Shown one piece after another: positions 27,222-37,755 of a stretch of DNA of 64,000 bases; positions within the stretch are counted from its first letter, which is position 1; the number at the start of each line of letters is the position of its first letter. The notes under the pieces are model-generated. The model was not told where the DNA came from. It ran no database searches and was given only the letters and a program-made list of their open reading frames with translations. Origin of the DNA: Ignelater luminosus (taxonomy: Eukaryota > Arthropoda > Insecta > Coleoptera > Elateridae); contig VTPC01000816.1 of assembly GCA_011009095.1 (NCBI GenBank), forward strand, positions 1-64,000, in the 5' to 3' direction. A program made the translations under genes and the position numbers.

Positions 27222-28220
27222 AGGAAACCTACTTCCCTCGGTAGTATGTACGCCGGTCGTACTTTTCCGACCGCCCCTTCCCGAATAAGATGATTGATTT
27301 TTATTTCCAAGCACAATCCTGAAATTCCCAAGGAAGTAACACCATGCTTCAATTTCTGTTTTTTGTTTACCAGGAGACCCTTTTAAGGTTTATATGCTGA
27401 CATCTTTATTAGATGGAGAGAATTTCTCGCAAGTCTTGAACATTTGAAAATAAATGCGAGTTTATAATTTCAAATCTAAGATTAATTGATTACATCTAGC
27501 CCTTCGATAGATTAGCTATAAAATCAGTTACGTAAGATCAGGCGTCCCAATGTTAGCTCTACAGTTTACAAGCTGCAGACTTACCTTTTAACTTGTTTTT
27601 GTGAGTTTAACCAAATTAATAGCATGGCCCAAATAATTTGTTCAGAAATCATGTCATTGTGCAAAAACAACCAGCATCTAAACTAACCTGAATAAATTGA
27701 TTGATTTTTCTTTCCTACCACGAACGTAGAATTCCCAATGAATTAACAACATGCTGTAGTTTCTCATCTTCTCACCAGGAGAACTTAAGATTTTCAATTC
27801 GCTAACACGTTAAGCCTTGAACATCTGAAAATTAGTTTGTGAATGCGAGTTTATAATTTCAAACTTCAGATTAACTGAAGCTCTTTTGAAAAAAAGCTGT
27901 AGATCAATTATTTAAGACCAGGTCTGCAATTTAAAAGCTGCAGTCTTACTTTTTAGCTTATTTCAAAACTAATTGCGTGACCCATGACTGAGTGCCTCAC
28001 TCCGCCGTACACCGATCTTACTTTTCTGATCACACCTTCCTGAATAAGTTGATTGATTTTTCTTTCCTAGCACAAGCATTTCCCAGAGTTTGCAATGATT
28101 TTGTTTACCAGGAGAACTTTTAAGGTTTTGAATATGTCGACACGTTTATTAGAGAGAAAGAGTTTCTCGCAAGCTTCGAACATTTGAAAATAAGTTCCAG
28201 TTTGAACTTATAAACTTAAA

Positions 28221-31200
28221 CTTATTCACAATTGCAATTATGAAATATACATATTTGAATTCCTCAGTTTTTTTCAATTCTATATTCATTGTTGGCATTC
28301 GACTTTGATCAAAATCTCTAAATCTTGACGATTCAATCAATCACTTTCGTTGTTATACAAACCTTTTACACTTACACATAGTGAAAATTTGGCATCATCT
28401 AGTTATGGTTGCTGCTTGTTTTGCGTCTGAAATAGTTTTATAGTCATAATTCTAGCATATTTTTCTTTATATTAAAGTTTAATCTTATTATAAATACAAA
28501 TTAATTCTTTGACCTTTTGCATTTGCAAAAACAAAAACGGAAAAATATTTATGATGATGTGTAGCAGATAAATCTAAATTTATGTCATTATTATCCTTAA
28601 TCTAAATTTGTGTTTTATAATAAAATGTTTGTTTTGCGATAAGAAATTATTCATAAATAATCTAATCCTGGTTTACTTTGGGAAATTTGTTTTATAACGA
28701 TTGCTGTACTAATAACATAAAATGTGTTTCTTTGCAATAAAACAATAAATTTATTGTACGTCTACTTCTCATGTATCCTTTAATAACTTTTATCATTTGT
28801 CTCAAATATCAGTTGTTTAATTATTTGAAAACAGCTGGCTATCACATCACAATTTTTTTGGGAATTTGATTTGTTTAATTGATAATTTAAAATTTACATT
28901 ATTTCATCCTTTTAAAGTAGTTTTTAAGTTGTTTATTACATTAAAAGCCACTTGTAATTTCTATTGTTTGTAAATAAGAACATGGCAAGAAGAAGAAGAT
29001 TTCTAAGAAATTTCAATTTAAGCTTCTTAACTCTGTTTTATTACCGACAAGAAGGTTCAGCATGTAATATAAAGAGAAAAGCTGATTATGTGCAATTAGT
29101 TTTTTCTTCCTTCTTCTTTTACGTAATTATTAACTACAAACTTACTTATTAAAAACTTACAGAACACTACTTGATAGTAGTAAGCAAGCTATGATTTTAT
29201 TTAAAAAACGAAAAAAGTTGAATAATAAAAAAGATGAACGGCGTAATAATATCGATCGCACCTGGATAGTAAAATAGCACCGAACGCACACATTATAAAC
29301 ACACACAACACATACACATACGCACATAAAAACTTGGCGGGCTTTGAATTTAATGCGGATCATTGTGCCAAAGCCGGGTAAATGTACTCGGGATGAGTGC
29401 TCTGTCGCGGATCAAGGTCGGCCTTGTGCAGAAAACCTGCTTTTTACCTGGGACAAAGAACTTAACCATACAAAACCCATAACCGAACGAACAAGTAGGA
29501 AAATGATAATGTTCTTATTATGTGTGTATTATTCATTCTTCTTGTTCCTCTCTCTTTCTCTCTTAATAATTCAAGCATAATTTTAGACCCAAACGGCCAG
29601 TTTGTAATTTTAAAATGAACTGGATACGCACAACACAGATTCACTCCTAGAATATCCAACCTTGGGCGGTTGGTTGATTAACTTTTGCTTTCTAAACCCG
29701 CAACCTTATAATTTTACACGTTTCAAAGACTGATTTAATAATGAACAAAATAAAAACAACATTTGCATAAGAATTTCCATTTTTAAATAAATAATCTAAC
29801 CTCAGAATTTATTTCTAGTATATAAAATGATCTTATTGTTATACTAGAAGCATTTCAGGAGGGATTCTTATAAGACCTGTTTTTAAGCCCGTCTGGGATT
29901 CCGGTTTAAAAAGATTTTACCTGTAAAGTCGGTGCGTGTGTGTATGTGTGGATCCTATCCATTCAAAAATCGAATTAACTAATTCAACATTTCTGTCTAT
30001 TTCCACACACACAGGACGAATTAAAATTTTTCAAATATCTTCGAGTTTTTTCCTCGAAAATACGCGTTATAATAATTATTAGATGGAGTGAATGAAATAT
30101 GGGATGTCAAAAAAGGATATTTTAGTTCGTTCGTACTATTATTAGGAAATAAAAGACTCATCATCATTTTATAATAAAACGTGTTGAGTATTTATTCGAG
30201 AATGTGTGGTATGGACGTTAACTTTTTGTTCTGTCTTACAGAAAAATACCAGTAGTTTTTGTTTAGTTGTTTTAGGTTACAGTGATTTTACTATATTTCC
30301 AGAACCTTTCAGTTTTAGTTTGGCCTATTTTAATTCTTTTAGCTTTTGAAAGTGCTACAACTTTGGAGATTTCCCTCCTCGTTAAAAAGATCACCATATA
30401 TGATCCCAAATAGATTGCGTCCAAATTTTCCATGCAGAGAGCAGTCAATAACTGATGATGTTGTTTATCTGAACATGAGGATCAAGGGAGCAGCCGATGA
30501 AATTGATGAAGGCATTAGTAGATGAAGATAGTTGTGATTAATGATACAGAACGAGATAGTAGTAGACATGCAATTAATTAATGGACCAAGGCATGAAAGT
30601 GTTAGTGTTAAACTTAAAATTAGCTTATTATTCAGGAGAGCAAAAACACTGGGTAATAGATTGCTACTAGACACTTTGTTACCAAACACTTTTTTCCTAT
30701 AGGCCGTGTCAGGATATTTTTCAATCAAATTTAATAGCAGCACCTGATTAATAAGGGCCTTTTGTTTTTGTTATTTTTCAAATCACTATTGTCGCTCTGC
30801 ACCGATTTCATCACAGCGGACAATGAGCCAATAATTTCCAAAACTTTGCTTGCGTTATCTTGGTTTTATTTTCTCGCAAACGAGCTTTTTCCTTAAGATT
30901 TTATGACCTTCATTGTAGTAGATCCACAATCACGACTGATTGACAAATCTTCCCACTTCGTTCCACTATTACGCATCATTTTTGCAGGTACAATCCACAC
31001 TGATATACCTAGAGTGCGCTGCAAGAACAACAATGAAAAGTCATGTCCAGTCAATATTTAAGTTCCGCAATACATAGATCTTTAGTAGCTCATGTTTTAC
31101 ACCAAAACGAAACACCTCTGATACATACTAATTTTTTTTTCTAACAACACCCTCTTTAAAATAATTTACAACACTAAATCAAAAGAGATCCGTAATAAAA

Positions 31201-31430
31201 GGTGCATGTTTTTCAATAACTTTTGACTTGCTAGAGTTATTTCTCTGGGAGATTTTTGTAGAGAAACATAGCAAACGTTTCCGTGCACTGGTGAACTAGA
31301 TTAATCAAATGGAAAGTAAGTGGTTTATATATTTCGGCAGCGCAACACATCGGTGATAGTTGTTTGCATCAACATAACTAAAGATAGAAGACGTAGGCGT
31401 AGTTGGACAGTACTTAGCTATCCTAAAACC
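28221..31430. other. AT-rich non-coding stretch
   Basis: No recognisable gene or element. A short CA-rich stretch lies at 29286-29325. A somewhat GC-richer patch at about 29335-29460 has a cysteine-containing frame (29344-29580, PGKCTRDECSVADQGRPC). I could not match it to a family and it lacks good splice sites on both sides, so I do not call it an exon. Confidence 0.45.
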
Positions 31431-31439
31431 TGAAATAAG

Positions 31440-32060
31440 TAGTCCTTCAAAATTCTAATCATGCGCGAGCCAATTTTCTTAATAAATAGGGAAGAGTGCA
31501 AAGTTCCAGACCTGAATAGGAAACTTTAGGATTGACTTTCTCTGCGTAATTTCTATTTAGCTCAAATATGGACTTTTTTCTTGACGTTATTGTTTAGATG
31601 CTGCAATAAATTCACCTATTACTCGCCATTAAATTATTGTTTTTCCCTTTTTAAGCTAGTCAATGAAGAGTATTCCGAGAAACAGCCACCATAACCTCAT
31701 CAACTGATGGAATTGTCTTTGTCTTCTTTGAAGTTTTTACTGTTGCAAAGTCTTATCAACGGTTATGTATCGACACAAAAATTCTGTTGGATTGCGCTTA
31801 CTAGAGTATCAAGCAATCGGTTAAAACATCCTTTCAACATCTTTTTGGTATGATAGCAAACACGGCACCCTCTAGCGCAGCACAGCTTTGTCATATCTAA
31901 ATGTCCATGTTAAAAGTATCTGCTGTCTCACCCACTTGCACTCTACGGCCTGCCAAGACGATTTTGTGCATTTTTTTCAATCTTTTTTGACGTAGTGACT
32001 TCAATGAGACGTCCACTGCGTCGCGACCCGACCCTTAACCGTTGCACTCGAATATCGATT
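31440..32060 (-). pseudogene. Relic of a mariner-family transposase (SETMAR/irritans-like type)
   Basis: On the minus strand several frames give recognisable mariner blocks in the right order. KMHKIVLAGRRVQVGETADTF (about 31985-31920) resembles the second helix-turn-helix region. NPTEFLCRYITVDKT (about 31798-31754) is the block that normally carries the first catalytic Asp before Glu-Thr-Trp, here changed to DKT. ILFIDxLKKGKTI (about 31685-31640) is the conserved block after the core strand. Intervening frameshifts and stops are numerous and the C-terminal part is barely traceable toward 31450. This is an old, dead copy from a different mariner lineage than the one at 33.8 kb. No terminal repeats were found. 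Confidence 0.6.
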
Positions 32061-32504
32061 TAGTCATTTTTTTGAAATTTGTTGCACTTGCACTTTTCAA
32101 AAAGGAATTTTGCTATATTTTTCGAATTAAGCTTAAGGCGTCTACTTTGATGGACTGTCAAACCAATAATTAACAACTGCTTGATTTGAAACTTCGAATA
32201 TATGAATGATGAAACAATGCTTTTGTCGAGGAGTTTTAATCACTCTGACGCGCTGCCGTCAGCGAAGAAAGCGCTTTTAAAGGTATGTTTGTTTTCAATA
32301 ATTTAGAAACCTTTTACCGACAACGTTGCTGATCACTACTTGCTCCTAGATACAATGCAACACCATCAAAATACTGAGCATGGTGGTGCTATCTCTATGT
32401 GAAGTCCGGAAGTTTTCACCCTGCTCTCTGTATAGGCATTTTTTTAGAGTGAACAAAGACTGCAGCCGTTCAGATCTTAGAATCTAACTATGCCTATGTA
32501 GTCC

Positions 32505-32713
32505 AGTCAATGAATACCTAAAAGGGGGTTGTAGAGGACATGAAACGGGGGAGGATTTTTCTCTTGAGGAATGTGTTGGGGGTAGTTAGGAGGCAAACAT
32601 ACTAAAAGTCCCCGCCCCTAGCCTTGCCGCTTCAGGGGGGGAGGCGGGTGGAAAGGTCCCTTTTTTCGGTTCTTCGCTTATAACTAGGAAACGATGCATC
32701 GTACGGTAAAAAG
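32505..32713. repeat. Dispersed repeat, copy 1 (about 0.2 kb)
   Basis: From AGTCAATGAATACC to CATCGTACGGTAAAAAG. It matches 33029-33215 with shared blocks TTTTTCTCTTGAGGAATGTG, GGCAAACATACTAAAAGTCC, CCCTTTTTTCGGT and GCTTATAACTAGGAAACG. This copy contains a G-rich stretch (GGGGGGGAGGCGGG). The 315 bp between the two copies is not repeated, so this may be a two-copy tandem remnant or the two ends of one composite element. Its family is unknown to me. Confidence 0.8.
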
Positions 32714-33028
32714 TATGCGTCACAAAATAAAAGATAATTAAATTTCCTACAAGAATATTTATATTCATTTTCTTCCTATGTGTTACAGTTTCCGAGATAT
32801 TCCCCAGCAAAAATAGATAATTTTGGAAAAACTTTTTGCCTCACATTTTTCATCAAACTTGTCCTTCTAACTCCTCAGCCTTATGTTTTACAAAAAAGTC
32901 GTCTGACAGGAAGTTGTAGAGCATTGAATTTTCTTCAAGAATATGTAACGTTTACTAATTTATCTTCGACAGGTCAGAAGTTACAGCAATTTGAAGTTTT
33001 CGGATAAATTTTGTGATTTCGTAAGAAA

Positions 33029-33215
33029 AGTCAATGAATGCCCGAAAGTGGGTTGTAGAAATATTTTTCTCTTGAGGAATGTGTTTATGGTAGTTAGAAG
33101 GCAAACATACTAAAAGTCCGCACTCCTAGCCCTGTCGCTTCAGGAGGGGGGTAGAAAAATCCCTTTTTTCGGTATTTGCTTATAACTCGGAAACGGTGCA
33201 TCGTACGATAAAAAG
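33029..33215. repeat. Dispersed repeat, copy 2
   Basis: Direct-orientation partner of 32505-32713, offset by about 524 bp, slightly shorter because part of the G-rich run is missing. The copies end together at CATCGTACG.TAAAAAG, which fits a discrete unit boundary. Confidence 0.8.
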
Positions 33216-33807
33216 GCGATACAATGGTAGCAAAAGTGTTTTTGAGTAACGAAAAAAAATAGAAATAAACTAGAGGAGGATTTAAAAAATTTTGTTGGTT
33301 TTGTCTGATGTTTGATGGTGAGATATTGCTAAACTGTTTTTCAGCTCGTAAGGTTAGACTGTGATTATGTAATTAGGAAGTGGCGTATGGTGTCGCAAAA
33401 GAGACAGAGCGTTTCAGCATTTTGCTGTTTATTATGATACTGCCCTGCTCGGTAGTAGAGAAATCTAAACAAAACTGAACACCTTAATGGTGTTTCGGGT
33501 TCTTGATCTTTCATCTTCCGATAATGCAAGGTATAACTGCTGATCGTGGTGGTGAAATCGGGTGGGGGTTTACGAAAACTAAATTTTGTTTGAAGGTTTT
33601 ACGTTGAATAGTTGTGAAGGTGTGAAGATTCTCTTGACGTCTTTGAATTTTTGCGATGGTTATCGATTGACTGTAGAATCTAATTCCTGCATCCATAAGT
33701 GGCAACCAAGGCCGCGAACTTATTCGAAGGAATTAAATCAATCGATCCAGCTAGAAAACATTATTAACGTTCCTTTTGAGGAATTGGCTTGAGTGTCAAT
33801 GAATACC

Positions 33808-33833
33808 GGTGTATACCTATGAAATGAGACTTT
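33808..33833. repeat. Left terminal inverted repeat of the mariner
   Basis: 26 bp starting GGTGTATACCTATGAAATGA. It is an exact reverse complement of 35045-35070 and sits two bases inside the left TA. Confidence 0.92.
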
Positions 33834-33975
33834 CAGCTATTAGACCACAGATGTCGCTAGGAGTATTTTTAAACTGTCCCAAATGTCTTATTTTTTTCGT
33901 CTGTCATCTGTCAACAATATTCAATTCATTGTTTGTGATGTTTCATACAACAACGCATTTTTTTCGCTCTTAAAA

Positions 33976-35001
33976 ATGTCGAATTTCGTGCCTTCAAACT
34001 ACGATTTGCGGACATCGTTGATTTTCTGTTATCAATTGAAGAAAAACGCTTCTCAAGCTCATCAAATGCTTATAGAAGCTTACGGTGGACATGCTCTAAG
34101 CAGAGCACAGTGCTTCAGGTGGTTTGAAAAATTCCGAAGTGGTGATTTTAGCGTGGAGAACGAGGAACGTGGCCGGCCACCGAAAAAGTTTGAGGACACC
34201 GAATTGCAAGCATTGTTGAATGAAGATGATGGTCAAACGCAAGAAATGATGGCAGAGCAGTTGGGAGTGACCCAAAAAACCATTTGCAAACGTTTGAAAG
34301 ACATGGGCATGATTTTAAAGGTCGGAAGATGGGTGCCGCATGAACTGACTGAAAGGCAGCAAGAGAACCGAAAAATCACTTGTGAAATGCTGCTTTCCCG
34401 GTTCAAAGGAAGTCTTTTTTGCATCGAATCGTTACGGGTGTATTTCTCCAATCCCAAGCGTAAACGATCGTATGGTCCGCCCGGCCACAAGCCAAAATCA
34501 ACGGCCAAACCAAATCGCTTCGGCCGCAAGGCAATGCTGTGTGTTTTCTGGAATCAGCATGGTATGATTTGGTACGAGCTATTAAAACCAGGTGAAACAG
34601 TTGACGGTGCACGCTACCAACGACAATTGGCCGATTTGAACAGCGCTATACACCGAAAACGCCCAGAATATGCCGATCGGCGTCACAAAGTAATTTTTCT
34701 TGATGACAATGCACCACCACATCGAACAAGAGCGACCCGGGAATTGGTGGAGACGTACGATTGGGAACCGCTGGTGCATGCGGCTTACTCACCAGACTTG
34801 GCGCCTTCCGATTATCATTTGTTTGCATCGATGGGCCACGCACTTTCCGAGCAGCGCTTCAATTCTCACGAAGAAGCCAAAAAATGGCTCGATGATTGGT
34901 TTGCGGCCAAAGACGGCCAATTTTTTTGGCGCGGCATTCACAAATTGCCTGAGAGATGGGTAAAATGTGTCGCTAGCGATGGCTATTATTTTGAAGATTA
35001 A
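33976..35001 (+). pseudogene. Mariner transposase, open frame but catalytically dead (first Asp deleted)
   Basis: 341 codons, close to the 345 of Mos1 transposase. It is a DD34D cut-and-paste transposase that binds the element's inverted repeats. The ATG at 33976 is chosen because its product begins MSNFVPSNYDLR as mariner proteins do; an upstream in-frame ATG at 33883 only extends into leader sequence. Residues 1-112 form the paired helix-turn-helix DNA-binding region. WVPHEL is at 119-124. The second and third catalytic Asp are present, D244 in LDDNAPPH and D279 in YSPDLAPSDYHLF, with exactly 34 residues between them. The block that should carry the first Asp (TGDEKW in the family) is absent. 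A one-base loss in the A run near 34405 shifts the frame, and a roughly 14-bp loss at the 34440/34441 junction restores it. Residues 143-155 are therefore out-of-frame sequence and the catalytic Asp is gone. Terminal binding could persist, but catalysis should not. Confidence 0.93.
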
Positions 35002-35044
35002 ATTTGTAACCATTTTTTGTTAATAAACGTTTAAAATGGAAAAA

Positions 35045-35070
35045 AAAGTCTCATTTCATAGGTATACACC
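35045..35070. repeat. Right terminal inverted repeat of the mariner
   Basis: 26 bp ending CATAGGTATACACC, followed directly by the TA at 35071. It is the perfect reverse complement of the left repeat. Confidence 0.92.
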
Positions 35071-35072
35071 TA

Positions 35073-37609
35073 TGTATCTTTGTGGATCTCCGAATGAACA
35101 GGACATTTTAGCTCGTCATTCTAGTGTAGCAGCTAAACACAATCTTCAGTAATCAAGAATTCTTACACTGTTACATGATATGGTGATGAGAAATTGTGAG
35201 AAATTTGAAAACTTGAAAATATAAAGTATACTCTTGAAGCATATGACTGATGACCAAGAAGAGACAAATTTGGTCTTTAAAGAATCTTAAAGGTTGGGCG
35301 ATAGTAATATTCCAAATATTGATGCTGAAAATGGGTGGCAAGGTTTTTGTCATGGACAAACATTTGATGGGTCGATTTCTCAATTTCCGAAGATACAGAT
35401 GTATCTGGGTTTTCTTAGGAAATCTTCATCTTTGAGCGGCTGTCACTTCATCATTTTAAATGTTGAAACGAACTTCCTTTTGGGGATCAGTAGATTTCTA
35501 CCATACACACTTAATCTTTTATGAAAATGGTTAGTAATTACGCTGAGTCTCTTTTTGTTATCAATCATGACACGGTCTAATCTCAGAAGATACATTCTTG
35601 ATTCTGTTTGTAGAAATTTTCATTATTGTTCGTATAATATTCAAAGATCAAACAACCGATGATGAATGATGTAAGACGGCGGTTCTCAAACAGTAAGGCG
35701 TACTATTCTGATGGAAAGGAGACGTGATTATCAGAAAACCAAGAAAATATTTATGATTTTTCTAATAAAATTGATGGAAAGAGTAAGTAGTGCCGCACCG
35801 TTATCAAGATGTGCAAGTTTTCTAAAGCTTCATTAATGTAACTAGCTTTTCAACAAAAACGATCTCGCTCAAATATGTACACCAAGATTAACATGAAAAT
35901 GATATTAGTTGCAGGAGCGTCCAACTGATAATATTAATTAATAAAAATCATTCAACAATCTGGATATAAGAATTCTGATTTTGCCCATTTCTAAGTGGTT
36001 TCTTTAAGAAAGTTGTGAAATAACATTAAAGCTGTTTCGTAATAAGACAGTGGCATTGGAACAGTTGTTGGATGTTATTTTATTGATGACTGACCTTGTA
36101 CTTGTAGATTTTTCATACCAAAATGTCTGAACTGTTTCAGACTCTCAAGGTAATGTAAGTAGGGTTTTGTTTATAAACATCAGTGCCTGGAATCTTTCCG
36201 TAGTCATCTGAAAGTAATTTGATAGGGAAATTTAAACAAAAAGAAAAGAATGAAAGAAACGCGGAAGACATTAATTAAAATTGTAGGTCAAGGCTTTGAT
36301 AATATCCTAAAAGAAGTTGATTCATGTTTACGTGATTAGAATGAAACTTTTTTTTGAAATTTTCTCAGTAAATGCAAATATTGTATGATCAAAAAAAAAA
36401 CTATAATTTTCTAACGATTGAACTTTTATATCATTATTCATAAATAAACTTTATCTTGTTTAACATTATAAGACCAAACATAAATGGATTTGTGTAAGGA
36501 AATGAGATAACTTTTTTTTCGTTATTATTAATTATCTCAAGTTTAATGTACTCTAACATGATGATACCGAGAATAATTGCTAAAACATTGTTTATTACGT
36601 TATAAATAGAAAACTCTTCACACTTTTTCCTAAGAATTTTCCTCGTTCCAGATTTGTTATTGTAATCTAATAACCACTTCCTTCTCTTCTACACAGATAC
36701 ATTAATATCAATTCCAAGTTAAAATTAAAATTTACTTAATGTGGGTAGAAAGTACATAATAATAATTTATTATTGTATTAAATAATTTATTGCAATCAAA
36801 ACTGAGTAAATGTTAATTTAATTGCACCCTGTGTGTAATGAATTCATGATGGTACCTACGCTTTAATCGAATTGTTATCGATTTACATACCATTAACTAC
36901 CTACAGTTCGAATCCGATGCTTAATAATCACATACTACATAACGAGATTACTCTTAATTACAATCAAGTTCAATCAATTTTTAATCATTGCATTGCACTG
37001 GATGTAAAAGTGTAAAGGCTTTACCGAAAAGGTTATTTGATTTATTCAGTGATTTGAAAATAATCTTCAAAGAAATATTTTTTAAATTCTGATGTATTCA
37101 ATTATACCAGTTTAGAGTAATAATACTAATTAATTCCGTCAGTGACGGCTACTGCGTGAGGCGTAAGTGGGCATTGCCCAATTGAAGATAGAAAAAACTT
37201 TTTGCACGTACATATTTAGATCTCCTTTTGAAGGAAAAAGAGTAAATGGAGTCTCTGTCGATATTTCCGTAATTGCGAAGAAAGTAACGATGGAATTGAA
37301 TTAGAAAAAAATAAATTTGTTATGTTACTAAAACAAAATAATTTTAAGGATTTAATTTTTGATTTTCTCTGACCTCATTGTGCAAATATAAACGGGAAAC
37401 ACTGAAAGCTCTTATTACATGAGGAGATGGAGCACATAGTGTTCTGTACCACTATGTGAACCAAGAGGCAGAAATCGTGATTTAGGACAAAAAAAGATTA
37501 TGTCAGATCAAGCAGATTTGCAGATCCTGTACAATCTTCCTTCATCAATCTGATCTTTATTTTTTTCTCCAAGAAGAAAATTACGGTATTAATTCTGTAT
37601 TTTTTATTT
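35073..37609. other. AT-rich non-coding stretch
   Basis: Apart from the doubtful mini-exon at 36108-36149, nothing is recognisable. Short frames such as 35171-35383 and 35250-35435 overlap on opposite strands and show no conserved pattern. Confidence 0.45.
36108..36149 (+). CDS. Doubtful 42-bp mini-exon with an insect-type start context
   Basis: TTGTACTTGTAG precedes 36108 and could be an acceptor. The segment contains CCAAAATG (a favourable insect start context) at 36123, nine codons reading MSELFQTLK, and then AAG|GTAATGTAAG, a usable phase-0 donor, at 36150. The pyrimidine tract before the acceptor is weak and nine residues are too few to identify a protein. In 64 kb of AT-rich DNA such an arrangement can arise by chance. 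Confidence 0.18.
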
Positions 37610-37755
37610 CGGTCACAAAATTCGTCCTGTTCTTGAATGAGACTTTTAGAAGGCCATTCAATAACAAGATTTAATGAAATAACATGACAGCTTCAATGCC
37701 TTCAATTTTTGAGTCTGCGATCTTCTTTATAGATACACTCAAATAGTTGATTCTA
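37610..37755. repeat. Left 146-bp direct repeat flanking LINE copy 2 (long target-site duplication)
   Basis: Starts CGGTCACAAAATTCGTCC and ends CAAATAGTTGATTCTA. It recurs at 40083-40228 with the same length (146 bp), no gaps and nine substitutions by eye (about 94% identity). Both copies abut the LINE exactly and the sequence beyond each copy differs, which fits a target-site duplication made at insertion. Confidence 0.85.

Larger units (their letters stand above)
24985..28220. repeat. Tandem repeat array (unit about 365-435 bp), interrupted by a LINE
   Basis: The marker CTTACCTTTTAGCTTATTT recurs at 25057, 27147, 27580 and 27945 (the last two with changes). Each copy is preceded by a GCTGCAGACTTA-like word and followed by GTTTAACAAAACTAAT..GCATGGCCCAAA. 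Longer shared blocks include TTGATTGATTTTTCTTTCCTA, GTTTACCAGGAGA, and GAACATTTGAAAATAA with ATGCGAGTTTATAATTTC. Spacing is 433 bp between the second and third copies and 365 bp between the third and fourth. The first copy is cut by the minus-strand LINE at 25133-27146. Frames inside the array show no protein-like pattern. Confidence 0.8.
33806..35070 (+). mobile_element. Near-complete Mos1-like (mauritiana subfamily) mariner element
   Basis: A 1265-bp element bounded by inverted repeats of about 26 bp. The left end (33808-33833, beginning GGTGTATACCTATG) is the exact reverse complement of the right end (35045-35070, ending CATAGGTATACACC). TA dinucleotides flank it at 33804-33805 and 35071-35072, as expected for mariner. 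The left end has an extra CC before GGTG that the right end lacks. It contains one transposase frame (33976-35001) and an AATAAA at about 35022. Element length and terminal structure match Mos1-type mariners of about 1.29 kb. Identical termini point to a rather recent insertion, but the transposase is defective. Confidence 0.95.

Noticed and set aside
29344..29580. Cysteine-containing frame PGKCTRDECSVADQGRPC
   Set aside because: Looks protein-like for about 30 residues, but there are no flanking splice sites that I trust and no family match, so not called.
34233..35013. Several frames opposite and overlapping the mariner transposase
   Set aside because: Alternative-frame shadows of the transposase coding sequence.
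36895..36920. GTTCGAATCC-like word suggesting a tRNA T-arm
   Set aside because: No acceptor stem, D-arm or anticodon arm can be built around it.
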